DNA of 35,030 nucleotides, taken from the NCBI GenBank assembly GCA_016185545.1, contig JACPNJ010000003.1, positions 66,567 through 101,596 of the forward strand, given 5' to 3'. Positions 7,514 through 14,988 of the stretch are shown piece after piece. Position 1 is the stretch's first letter; the number at the start of each line of letters is the position of its first letter. Both the position numbers and the translations under genes were made by a program. Below the pieces are notes generated by a model. It had not been told where the DNA came from and did not search any database. It saw only the letters and a list, made by a program, of their open reading frames with translations. The DNA comes from Candidatus Yanofskyibacteriota bacterium (lineage in GTDB: Bacteria; Patescibacteriota; Minisyncoccia; 2-02-FULL-40-12; IGHO2-01-FULL-4-A).

Positions 7514-8686
7514 ATGGAAATCTTTACTCAAATCAATGACGGATTATCAATGAAAGATTTGCTGGCAAAGTCAGGTTTTGATTTACCTAAAATCGGCCAG
7601 GTCGTTACTGGCGAAATTATCAGCATCGGCAAGAATGCGGTGATGGTTGATTTGGGCTCGCTTGGTACGGGCATTGTGTACCCGGGAGAATTTTATGACC
7701 GGCCCGATATGCAAAAGGCGCTCAAGGCGGGCCAGCAAATTTCAGCAATTTTACTTGATATAGAAAACGAGGATGGCTACCGCGAACTGTCGCTCAAACG
7801 CGCCCAAATGACCACTGCCTGGGAGGACATCCGCAGGAAAAAAGAAAGCGGCGAAGTCATCACAACCAAAATCATAAATATCAATAAGGGCGGGCTTATC
7901 GTTGAAATTGACGGAATCCAAGGGTTTTTGCCCTTATCCCAACTTACACCAGAACACTATCCTAAAGTTGAGGGCGGAGATACGACCAAAATTGTCCAGG
8001 CGTTACAAAAACTCCGTAACCAGGAAATTCAGATAAAAATTTTGGATTTTTCAGAAGACGAGAATCGGCTTATAGTCTCCGAAAAAGCTATTGATGACGC
8101 ACAGCTTAAGGAAGAATTAACTAAATTTAATGTCGGTGACATAGTTGAGGCTGAAATTACCGACGTGACGGATTTCGGGGCATTCGCAACGCTTGCACAA
8201 CCGCCGACCGAAAAGGATGAACTGAAACAACCCGAACTTGCACCGGCAGAAACACAACCAGTTACCAGTTACCAGTTACCAGTTACCAGAATCGAGGGTT
8301 TAATCCACATTTCGGAAATTGACTGGAAACTAGTGGAAAATCCACGCGACTATCTGCAAACCGGACAAAGAGTTCAAGCAAAAATCATTGGCATAGATGA
8401 CAATAAGGTTTCGCTTTCACTTAAAGCGCTCAAGCCAAACCCTTGGGAAAAAATTGAAGAAAAATATCAAGTCGGCCAAATTTTGGACAGAGAAATTGCA
8501 AAAATAAACAATTATGGTGTGGCGGTCAAACTAGACGATGAGGTTTCAGGGTTCTTGCCCGCATCGGAATTCAGCGAGAGCAAAATACCCGATTCTCTTA
8601 AAATCGGCGATAAATTAAATGTAGCGATAGTTTCAATTGATACAAAGGAACATAAAATTATGCTGACCCTACAAAAGAATGCTTAA
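7514..8686 (+). CDS. rpsA: 30S ribosomal protein S1
   Basis: 390 residues from ATG 7514 (MEIFTQINDGLSMKDLL). Four S1 OB-fold repeats are visible: IGQVVTGEIISIGKNAVMVDLG, SGEVITTKIININKGGLIVEI, VGDIVEAEITDVTDFGAFATL and VGQILDREIAKINNYGVAVKL. S1 recruits mRNA to the small subunit; four domains match the short bacterial forms. Domain 3 is interrupted between DFGAFATL and IEGLIHISEIDW by about 37 extra residues, partly encoded by four tandem CCAGTTA heptamers (8258-8285). The frame is open upstream to 7358, but that part overlaps the divergent gene and lacks S1 character. ATG 7550 (MKDLLAKSG) is a possible later start. Confidence 0.93.
   Translation: MEIFTQINDGLSMKDLLAKSGFDLPKIGQVVTGEIISIGKNAVMVDLGSLGTGIVYPGEFYDRPDMQKALKAGQQISAILLDIENEDGYRELSLKRAQMTTAWEDIRRKKESGEVITTKIININKGGLIVEIDGIQGFLPLSQLTPEHYPKVEGGDTTKIVQALQKLRNQEIQIKILDFSEDENRLIVSEKAIDDAQLKEELTKFNVGDIVEAEITDVTDFGAFATLAQPPTEKDELKQPELAPAETQPVTSYQLPVTRIEGLIHISEIDWKLVENPRDYLQTGQRVQAKIIGIDDNKVSLSLKALKPNPWEKIEEKYQVGQILDREIAKINNYGVAVKLDDEVSGFLPASEFSESKIPDSLKIGDKLNVAIVSIDTKEHKIMLTLQKNA
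8258..8285 (+). repeat. Four tandem CCAGTTA heptamers inside rpsA
   Basis: Because 7 is not a multiple of 3, the repeat is read in all three frames in turn (TSYQLPVT), yet the array leaves the rpsA frame open. It sits in a surface loop of S1 domain 3. Confidence 0.9.
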
Positions 8687-9043
8687 ACTAGCAACTAGGA
8701 ACCAAAAATTAGAAACTAGGATCGCGCGGGGCCCGGTTAAACTAAAGTCAACACAAATTTACAAATCTAAAAAATCTTATAACAGGAAAAAGAGTAAAAT
8801 TAAATTAAGAAAACTACTCCCTGATAACTTAAAAACCGCCCCGAATTAAAAAATCTCGCTTTGGCACGATTTACATGGGGTGTATTGTGATTGACAATCA
8901 TTGTTTTGTAGTGTAATATATGCATAGTCATAGTTAGGAATTGAGCCCGAATCAAGCCCGAAGACTCAAAAAGGCCAGAACTCTCATGATAGCAACGCTA
9001 AACCGTCAGATCTTTTACAATATGCACGAGGAGGGGTAATAAA
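8687..9043 (+). promoter_or_regulatory. Intergenic region with strong promoter (TTGACA-17-TAATAT)
   Basis: 8687-8880 is AT-rich, low-complexity sequence with degenerate AACTAG repeats and no gene seen. TTGACA (8891-8896), a 17-bp spacer and TAATAT (8914-8919) form a near-consensus promoter. The transcript would have a leader of about 115 nt before ATG 9044, which is preceded by GAGGAGGGG. Confidence 0.75.
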
Positions 9044-9871
9044 ATGTACGACCACGCCAAATCAACCAAGTTTTTATTTACTAAAGTCGGAGCTAAAGCA
9101 ATAATAATCCGTTCGTTCCCAGAGCCGGTTGAAGCAATCCGCCCGGAGCATGACGGTTTCCTGATTGAAGCCGAACCCGACCAAAAAGTAGAGTTGGAAC
9201 TCGTTGTTACTGTCCCAAAAAACAGAAATATCACCGGAATAATCGTCCGCAGCTTCAAAGAAGACAAGCCGATCATCGTCAAAAAAAATCAAGCGGACAA
9301 AGCCAAGACCTACCGTATGTTCCGTAAAACTGTGGGGAGCCGTTTGACCCAAGATGAGACGCTGTCCACTAAACACGATGTCAACAATATCCGTTTGGTA
9401 GTCGCGGAGGGTGGCATCTTCCAGATGTGGGAAATTGCCGTTCCGACCAGAATTGTCGGCCCTGTTGCAAACTTTTTTCTCACGATCCAAAAGTTGTACC
9501 AAGCAGGAATGTACAACCTCAACGGACAAATCTACATGCCCGAACATGAATACGACGGCTATCAAAAATGGAACAGCTTGCGGGCGCTTCTCGGCAATAT
9601 GGTCAAAATAGAAACACTGCCAAAAATTAATAAGCCGTTCACGGCACAACCTATGCCGCCTAGTGCCAATGGCACCCACAAGGTGATGTTTTTCTGCCTT
9701 GCCAGCGGCACGGGCATGGCACAAACAAGCCAAGGTCCAGCTTTCATCCATTGGAAAGAACTGCCTCGCCAAGATAGATTTGCTTGCGCTACTGAAGGTC
9801 AATTGATTCACGGCGACATCATAAACAGCAACAAAGGTTTTCGGTTAACAAATATAAAAACCCTGGATTGA
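9044..9871 (+). CDS. Hypothetical protein, possible OB-fold C-terminus
   Basis: 275 residues, no signal peptide or membrane helix. Not confidently recognised. The last 60 residues (GTGMAQTSQGPAFIHWKELP...GDII..NKGFRLTNIK) have a rhythm somewhat like a cold-shock/OB fold, but the RNP motifs are not clear. Start ATG 9044 has a very strong GGAGGGG ribosome-binding site and a near-consensus promoter, suggesting high expression. Its stop overlaps a TTG of the following Nudix gene, so the two form an operon. Confidence 0.75.
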   Translation: MYDHAKSTKFLFTKVGAKAIIIRSFPEPVEAIRPEHDGFLIEAEPDQKVELELVVTVPKNRNITGIIVRSFKEDKPIIVKKNQADKAKTYRMFRKTVGSRLTQDETLSTKHDVNNIRLVVAEGGIFQMWEIAVPTRIVGPVANFFLTIQKLYQAGMYNLNGQIYMPEHEYDGYQKWNSLRALLGNMVKIETLPKINKPFTAQPMPPSANGTHKVMFFCLASGTGMAQTSQGPAFIHWKELPRQDRFACATEGQLIHGDIINSNKGFRLTNIKTLD

Positions 9872-9888
9872 TTTCTGTGGGAGGCAAA

Positions 9889-10545
9889 ATGCGGAAAAGA
9901 AAAAAGCACCGCGAGTACGACCCCATACTGGACCCGCATTCTCTGGCCATCGTCAGACAGGCTGCTACAAAAAGGAAATCCGGCCTGCCTGCGCAGACAA
10001 ACAAATCATTGGATCCAACCCGTGTTTTTCACATCGCCACAATAAATCAACCAGTTTCAAAACCAGCCAGCAGTGCGGTTCTCATAATTCCAAGATTTGA
10101 ATCTAAAACCCTGAATGAACCTGAACGAATAGTAATTATTAAGGATTACGAAAAATCAACTCTCGGTTTCCCATTTGGTGGAATTGAGACAGGAAACAAC
10201 GGTTTTATTGACATTGACAGAACACAGGCAGCCAGACGAGAAATCCTTGAGGAAATTTTTAACATTCCGCAAGAAGAATTCTCTGAAGAAAAGGCCGCAA
10301 TACTGGGCGTTGTCATCACAGAACAAGATTTTATCGGAACAATACGGAAAACACACAATCATATCATACACGTGTGTTCTTTAATTCTACCAGCCAGCGC
10401 GCGACCCAAACTTAAACCCGGAAAAGAGCAACAGGCCGTTTTGGCAGTCAAACCATCCAAGATTGATGAATATATTGAAGAAGACATCTTTCTTGATACC
10501 CACGCCAAGGGCTGGGAAATGTACAAGCAACAGTTTAATAAATAA
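9889..10545 (+). CDS. Nudix hydrolase-like protein
   Basis: 218 residues from ATG 9889, which is preceded by GTGGGAGG; the TTG at 9868 in frame is less likely. A Nudix box is visible: FPFGGIE (residues about 95-100), then after an extended loop AARREILEE (114-122) supplying the RExxEE metal-binding glutamates. The loop between the GG and RE parts is longer than the usual Gx5Ex7RE spacing, so activity should not be assumed. The basic N-terminus (MRKRKKHREYDP) might bind nucleic acid. Such enzymes cleave nucleoside diphosphate-X compounds. Operon with the upstream unknown gene. Confidence 0.7.
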   Translation: MRKRKKHREYDPILDPHSLAIVRQAATKRKSGLPAQTNKSLDPTRVFHIATINQPVSKPASSAVLIIPRFESKTLNEPERIVIIKDYEKSTLGFPFGGIETGNNGFIDIDRTQAARREILEEIFNIPQEEFSEEKAAILGVVITEQDFIGTIRKTHNHIIHVCSLILPASARPKLKPGKEQQAVLAVKPSKIDEYIEEDIFLDTHAKGWEMYKQQFNK

Positions 10546-10553
10546 TGTGACGG

Positions 10554-10577
10554 GGCGATCCGAGAGGACCGCCTTTT
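10554..10577 (+). terminator. Terminator after the Nudix gene
   Basis: GGCGATCC-GAGA-GGACCGCC stem followed by TTTTATTT. Confidence 0.7.
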
Positions 10578-10641
10578 ATTTGATTAAAACTCAAATTTCA
10601 AAGCTCAAATGACAAATGGTTTTGGGTTTCTCCTAATAATG

Positions 10642-10671
10642 TAAAAGCCCCACACCTTTCGGCACAGGGCT
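10642..10671 (-). terminator. Terminator of the beta-CASP gene
   Basis: On the minus strand AGCCCTGTGCC-GAAA-GGTGTGGGGCT is followed by TTTTAC, 17 nt past the stop codon. Confidence 0.75.
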
Positions 10672-10687
10672 GGTAATAAGAAATCAA

Positions 10688-12124
10688 TCAGAGTGAAACA
10701 ATGGTGTTCCGTTCGCCGTACATAATTTGCCGGCTGAACGGCATAAAGAGATTGGCCGCAATGGCTTTGTTCTCTTGAACGCCGTGCGTCAGCACAATAC
10801 GGTCAAGTGGTTTGCCGTGCCGGCAATTAACGATATCCTGCAAAAATTCAGAAGTTTTTTCCATGGGACTGTGGGCGCTCAAAGCGAAGTGGCTGATGCT
10901 AGCCCTGACGGGAAAATGCCTTGGCTTATCTTCTCCCATTTTCAGCTTCACGCGGCATTCGCTATGCTCATCATCCCGTTCCATTTTCTTGCTTAGCTCC
11001 ACCAGTTTGTGGCCGTTAGAACGCGGGTCAAGCCAGGAGGTGAAATAAAAATCAAAGTTCTTGTGCGATATTCCGGCTTCAAGATAGGCAACGATTGGAC
11101 CGAAATCGCCCATCCCGCCGGTTGTTGCCACTACGCATGGCTCCGAACTGCGAATGAGATGCTCGCGGTGCTTGGCGCTTTCAACGGGCATAATACCGCT
11201 ACCCTCGCCAAGCTTAGGCAAACGGTTATCCCGCTCCGTCCACCGGTTCTCCTGAAAAATCCGGTAGATCTCACGGCCAATACCGTCAATATAGACGCGA
11301 ATCCCCGCCTTTGCAAGCCAAACACCAACGTTCTGGATACGGCCGGTACCAAAGGCGGCAATTATCACTTTGCGGTTGTTGTCGAGACCTTCACGGACTT
11401 TTTCAATAAGCCGCGTAACCTCTTCATCAATAGTCGGCTTTGATTTTGAACCATTAGTCGATGCCGCGCCATAAGTCAGGTCGGTGCCCCAAATCTCATC
11501 GGGTATCCATTCAGTGGGCCAGCTCTGGGATGGCAGTAACGATGCTTGCGTAACCGGCTGGTTGTGCCAGCACTCGTCGCTTGTGAAGTATCCCTTTCTG
11601 CCGGAAGCAAGCGGAATCACAATCCCGCCGTTTCCAGGAATATGGCCTCGTTGGGCAATGTATACCTTCAGTCCCGGCAGAATCTCGCATTCGCCAGGCG
11701 CTGGAATCACAGCTAGCCGACTGATAGCGTCAGCCGCGTCAAATATATTGTATTGGGGATGGTTTTTAAGGCCATCGTTTAAAACTATTGGCACAATATT
11801 GACAGTCTGTGGACTGCAATAGATTTTGGCTTCGGGTTCAAGATAACCGCCGGCGCAAAGCGCGCCGATGGAACCGATGTGGTCAACGTGGGCATGGGTC
11901 AGGAAAACCGCGTCAATCTTCTTGCCTCCCCGAAGAAGCGAGAAGTCCGGGGTGGGTCCGATTCCGCCCATTCCCAGTTCGTCTTCCCTGACAAACTCCA
12001 TCCCGCAATCAACCATAATTCTGTAAAGCCGTCCTCCGGCCATGGTATCAACTGTCGCGCATTGCTGTCCGAGAGAACCGGACCGCGTAGACCCGCCGTG
12101 AATCATTAATCGTTCCGTTTCCAC
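10688..12124 (-). CDS. Beta-CASP metallo-beta-lactamase-fold protein (ribonuclease-like)
   Basis: 478 residues. Zinc motif HAHVDH (residues 77-82), a GHIPGNGG segment with a further histidine, FTSDE, a long central beta-CASP-type region (VIIAAFGTGRIQNVGVWL, PCVVATTGGM), SAHSP and a final VLTHG. This order is that of the COG1236/YSH1-like exonuclease family, which process RNA 3' or 5' ends, but it is distinct from RNase J, and no KH domain is seen. The frame opens at 12178. GTG 12122-12124 is preferred because GAGGAGG lies just before it (CGAGGAGGAATTGTG). It is transcribed divergently from the next gene. Confidence 0.85.
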   Translation of the reverse strand: METERLMIHGGSTRSGSLGQQCATVDTMAGGRLYRIMVDCGMEFVREDELGMGGIGPTPDFSLLRGGKKIDAVFLTHAHVDHIGSIGALCAGGYLEPEAKIYCSPQTVNIVPIVLNDGLKNHPQYNIFDAADAISRLAVIPAPGECEILPGLKVYIAQRGHIPGNGGIVIPLASGRKGYFTSDECWHNQPVTQASLLPSQSWPTEWIPDEIWGTDLTYGAASTNGSKSKPTIDEEVTRLIEKVREGLDNNRKVIIAAFGTGRIQNVGVWLAKAGIRVYIDGIGREIYRIFQENRWTERDNRLPKLGEGSGIMPVESAKHREHLIRSSEPCVVATTGGMGDFGPIVAYLEAGISHKNFDFYFTSWLDPRSNGHKLVELSKKMERDDEHSECRVKLKMGEDKPRHFPVRASISHFALSAHSPMEKTSEFLQDIVNCRHGKPLDRIVLTHGVQENKAIAANLFMPFSRQIMYGERNTIVSL

Positions 12125-12232
12125 AATTCCTCCTCGTTTTTTATGTATAAAGTTTTGTGAAGGTTCAAAGGAAAACAACCCATACTAGTTGCTTTCCTTA
12201 AAACCCGCATTTATTACATTTTATCGTACCCC

Positions 12233-12261
12233 TTGACACAAGTCAAGCGGTTTGCTATACT
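12233..12261 (+). promoter_or_regulatory. Near-consensus promoter TTGACA-17-TATACT
   Basis: TTGACA at 12233-12238 and TATACT at 12256-12261 with a 17-bp spacer, about 68 nt before ATG 12330. Confidence 0.8.
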
Positions 12262-12329
12262 TGAGTTGGATGATGAGAGGGCCACACGTGAGCCCTACTC
12301 ACTCATATCTTTCACAAAAGGAGCCAGAA

Positions 12330-13448
12330 ATGGCAAAAACACAACAAGGGCAGCCGGCGGCCCAGAAGCCGGCAACAGAACACGAGTCCGCGTTCCTGAA
12401 GTCAAACGCGGTTCTCATCAACGAAACCGCCAAAATCTACGGGCTGGCCGACAAAGCCACACCCGAAGATAAGGCCAAGGTCCGAGAGGGTTGGAAGGCA
12501 GCGCTCAAGGACGGCGATGGCTGGCGCATCATCAAGAATCACTTTGGGATGTGCGTCATTCTGCACGGGTTTGAAGGTCGCCTCTTTGAGGCGATCTACG
12601 ACAGTCACCTGGCCAAGCAAACCGGACGTTTTGCTGAAGCGATGCGGAATGTAGCACGGCTTGTCGACTTCAGAGTCGACAAGTTCGCTCCGTTCGTCGC
12701 AGAACAACTCGTAGACGCGTTCTATGAGAAGTTCGGAAACAGCAGCAGAACATCCGCTGCCGGCGATCTGCTTGCAGCGATGCAGCAGACCGAATTGTCA
12801 TGGAACCCGGACGTCCAGACACTGGAGTACTGGGTAGAATCGTCAGCTCGCCGGAGTGCTAACCGCACCGAGCGGTCTGCTAAAACGCAGACCGCCATTA
12901 CCGAGGCCCTCAATGAGGGCGAAGGGGTGGGCGGGGTGGGCAGTGAACTAACCGAACCTACCGAACCCGAGCCCAAGCCCGAGCCGCGGGTGGAGCTGAC
13001 ATCCAAGCTGGAGGCGGCCAGGGCCCGAAAGGTCAAGGCCGTGGAGAGCGAGGACTTCGCCGCTGCCAAAGCAGCGAAGGATGAGATTGTTCAGCTCGAG
13101 AGCGAGCTGGCAACCCTCGATCAGCCCAAAATGGAAGCAATCTTTCCCACCACCGCTCCCGCTTACGCTCCTGTTCCTGTTGCCGCCGTTCCCGCTACCA
13201 CCCCGACACCGGCTTCCGCGCCGACCGTCACCGCCCAGCCCGCGCCGGCTTCCACCGGCAACGGCGAAGCCACTTTCTTGACCGCTATTGAAGCGTTCAA
13301 GAAGGAGGTCCGCGACACCAAGCCCTCTGCCAAGCTTTCGAAGGAGCTCAAGGCTGGGTTCCTCAACACAGCCGACAAGTTCTTCGCCGAAGGTAATGTT
13401 TCGGGTCTGGAACCGATGCGGTCCCGCTTCCGGAGTCTCCTGACGTAG
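12330..13448 (+). CDS. Unknown protein with UVR-like coiled motif and Pro/Ala linker
   Basis: 372 residues from ATG 12330, which follows AAAGGAG; the longer frame from 12252 would run through the promoter. Three parts: an N-terminal globular region (INETAKIYGLADKATPEDKAKVREGWKAALK... to YWVESSARR), a charged stretch with a UVR-motif-like helix pair (LEAARARKVKAVESEDFAAAKAAKDEIVQLESEL), and a Pro/Ala/Thr-rich linker followed by a small helical domain. No enzyme motif was recognised. The coding sequence is visibly more GC-rich than its neighbours. It has its own promoter and terminator, so it is a single-gene unit. Confidence 0.75.
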   Translation: MAKTQQGQPAAQKPATEHESAFLKSNAVLINETAKIYGLADKATPEDKAKVREGWKAALKDGDGWRIIKNHFGMCVILHGFEGRLFEAIYDSHLAKQTGRFAEAMRNVARLVDFRVDKFAPFVAEQLVDAFYEKFGNSSRTSAAGDLLAAMQQTELSWNPDVQTLEYWVESSARRSANRTERSAKTQTAITEALNEGEGVGGVGSELTEPTEPEPKPEPRVELTSKLEAARARKVKAVESEDFAAAKAAKDEIVQLESELATLDQPKMEAIFPTTAPAYAPVPVAAVPATTPTPASAPTVTAQPAPASTGNGEATFLTAIEAFKKEVRDTKPSAKLSKELKAGFLNTADKFFAEGNVSGLEPMRSRFRSLLT

Positions 13449-13472
13449 CTTTAGTAAGTCAGGAGCTCTCTC

Positions 13473-13508
13473 GTGATGGACGGTTGGGAACCGTCCATCA
13501 CACTTTTT
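13473..13508 (+). terminator. Strong intrinsic terminator
   Basis: GTGATGGACGGTT-GGG-AACCGTCCATCAC, a perfect 13-bp stem, followed by a T-run. Confidence 0.9.
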
Positions 13509-13535
13509 CTCAAGTTCTTTATTTGTTATTTACCG

Positions 13536-13563
13536 ACTCACACGCAAGTGTGGGTTTTTTTAT
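13536..13563 (+). terminator. Second terminator hairpin
   Basis: ACTCACAC-GCAA-GTGTGGGT with one G-T pair and a following run of seven T. Confidence 0.8.
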
Positions 13564-13632
13564 TGTTTCTCCGCAAGAATACCCGGCACTTTCTGCAGAA
13601 AGTGCCGGGATGAATTGCGGCTAAGAAACAAT
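13562..13632. repeat. Large bipartite palindrome
   Basis: ATTGTTTCT + CCGCAA on the left pair with TTGCGG + AAGAAACAAT on the right. A symmetric five-base internal loop (GAATA / ATGAA) separates these from a perfect 28-bp palindrome at 13582-13609 (CCCGGCACTTTC-TGCA...). No coding potential. Could be a structured RNA or a palindromic insertion. Confidence 0.75.
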
Positions 13633-13747
13633 AACCCCGCCCTTTCTGGTGTCATGGTGTGACCAAAGAAAACCAGAGCCGCAGGCGAGTCATGAGACAA
13701 CTGAATTGCTAAATTGGCTGTGACCCCAGATGGGGCGGGGTATTTTT
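13633..13747 (+). ncRNA. Possible small structured RNA
   Basis: A 9-bp GC stem ACCCCGCCC (13634-13642) / GGGCGGGGT (13733-13741) closes about 90 nt containing TCTGG/CCAGA and CCCCAGATGGGG pairings and is followed by ATTTTT. Gene-free. No known RNA family recognised; transcription start not seen. Confidence 0.4.
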
Positions 13748-13780
13748 CAAGATACCGCGTAGCAAGCCGCGCGGAAATGC

Positions 13781-13809
13781 TTGACTTAATTAATTAGATA
13801 CTATATAAT
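13781..13809 (+). promoter_or_regulatory. Near-consensus promoter TTGACT-17-TATAAT
   Basis: TTGACT 13781-13786, TATAAT 13804-13809, 17-bp spacer. It drives the two-gene unit 13918-16813. Confidence 0.85.
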
Positions 13810-13861
13810 TAAACCATCCGCACCTTTACAACCGACTTTACAACAGAACAAGGAGAAAGCT

Positions 13862-13954
13862 ATGATTGGGACATGGAACAACCACAACCAAATCCAACAA
13901 AAGAAAGGAGAAAGGAAATGGAGACAGGGAGGAAAATGGAAAATAAGAAGCTAG
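13862..13954 (+). CDS. Possible upstream leader peptide (30 residues)
   Basis: ATG 13862 follows a good AAGGAG site and encodes MIGTWNNHNQIQQ..., basic and with four Trp, ending at TAG 13952-13954 inside the start region of the next gene in another frame. It might couple translation or be fortuitous. No attenuator hairpin was seen. Confidence 0.3.
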   Translation: MIGTWNNHNQIQQKKGERKWRQGGKWKIRS

Positions 13955-14988
13955 ACCAAGACGCTTTAGAGCGGCAGGGCGCTAGGCTTTACAAAAAATA
14001 CGCCAAGGCCGGCCAAGAAATTCCGACTGCTGAAGCAGAAGCATTTCAACAATTGGTCAAGATATCGCTAACCGACTTGATACCAATTGATGGGGTTGAT
14101 TATCGGGAAAACGACAGACATCGGAAACAATGGACCATAAAAACTAACGAAGGCGAGTTCATAAAGGACGACCGAAGGTTTAAATATTTCCGCCAAGATG
14201 TTGGAGTGGAGGCTCTCTTGGGTAAGTACAAGATGGCCGGCCAAGATATCGGCGCGGAGATTTTCCGTTTATTTTTTGGCGACGGAGATGCCCAAATCTT
14301 TCAAGATGTTTCTTTTTTGACCAAAGAAACTGGCTATCCGTTAAACCGCTACTCGTTAACTGACATGAAAAACGTTTATTTTTTTACCGCCAACAAAGTT
14401 GAGCTTGGTGAAACGTTTTCCATCGACGCACGAAAAGCACTTTCAAGACTCGGGTCTTTTCTCAAGGCCATGGGCACTAACGCCGATAAGGAACAGATTT
14501 TTATTGAGGAGACCGTATTAAATCAGGTCAATCTTCAAAAAGAACTAGAGCAAAGACTTGGCAAAGGGCTTACTCCCGATGAGGTAAGAGTAGAAACAGC
14601 GGCCAACCAAAAAGAACTAGGTCGTCTATGGGCAGGATTCAAGGTTGCTTCTTTAGAGCAAGCGCCTGACTTGGTTAGGCGAATACTGAATTTATCCGCC
14701 GAGAATGCCACTCTCAAACAATTTGAAGAATCCGGTGTGCCGGGAATGTTTTTTCCCACCGTACCGCCCGACATGTTTGCCAACCGGACAAGGGCTGGGG
14801 CATATCAGAGGATGGCAACGGAAAGATTGCAACGAGTTGAAGGTCTTCCGCCCGACAGCTTTGAAGCGCAAGAACTGACCAAGCGGGCAAAGAAATACGA
14901 ACAAACCGCCGCCCAATTGTGGCAAACAGGCATGTCTGCGCAGTCAGACCAGCAATCCCCCTCCGAACAGGAGGTGGCCCATGACTAA
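13918..14988 (+). CDS. Unknown soluble protein
   Basis: 356 residues if started at ATG 13918 (behind AAAGGAGAAAGG); ATG 13936 (behind GGAGG) or 13873 are alternatives. Mostly helical, charged, no signal peptide and no recognised domain. Segments such as DLIPIDGVDYRENDRHRKQWTIKTNEGEFIKDDRRFKYF suggest a small beta region near the N-terminus, followed by helices. The last codons overlap the next gene by 8 bp, so they are translationally coupled and probably act together. Confidence 0.75.
   Translation: METGRKMENKKLDQDALERQGARLYKKYAKAGQEIPTAEAEAFQQLVKISLTDLIPIDGVDYRENDRHRKQWTIKTNEGEFIKDDRRFKYFRQDVGVEALLGKYKMAGQDIGAEIFRLFFGDGDAQIFQDVSFLTKETGYPLNRYSLTDMKNVYFFTANKVELGETFSIDARKALSRLGSFLKAMGTNADKEQIFIEETVLNQVNLQKELEQRLGKGLTPDEVRVETAANQKELGRLWAGFKVASLEQAPDLVRRILNLSAENATLKQFEESGVPGMFFPTVPPDMFANRTRAGAYQRMATERLQRVEGLPPDSFEAQELTKRAKKYEQTAAQLWQTGMSAQSDQQSPSEQEVAHD

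Noticed and set aside
9074-9811. Long antisense frame (245 codons) opposite the unknown gene at 9044
   Set aside because: The sense gene has a near-consensus promoter, strong ribosome-binding site and an operon partner; the antisense frame has none.
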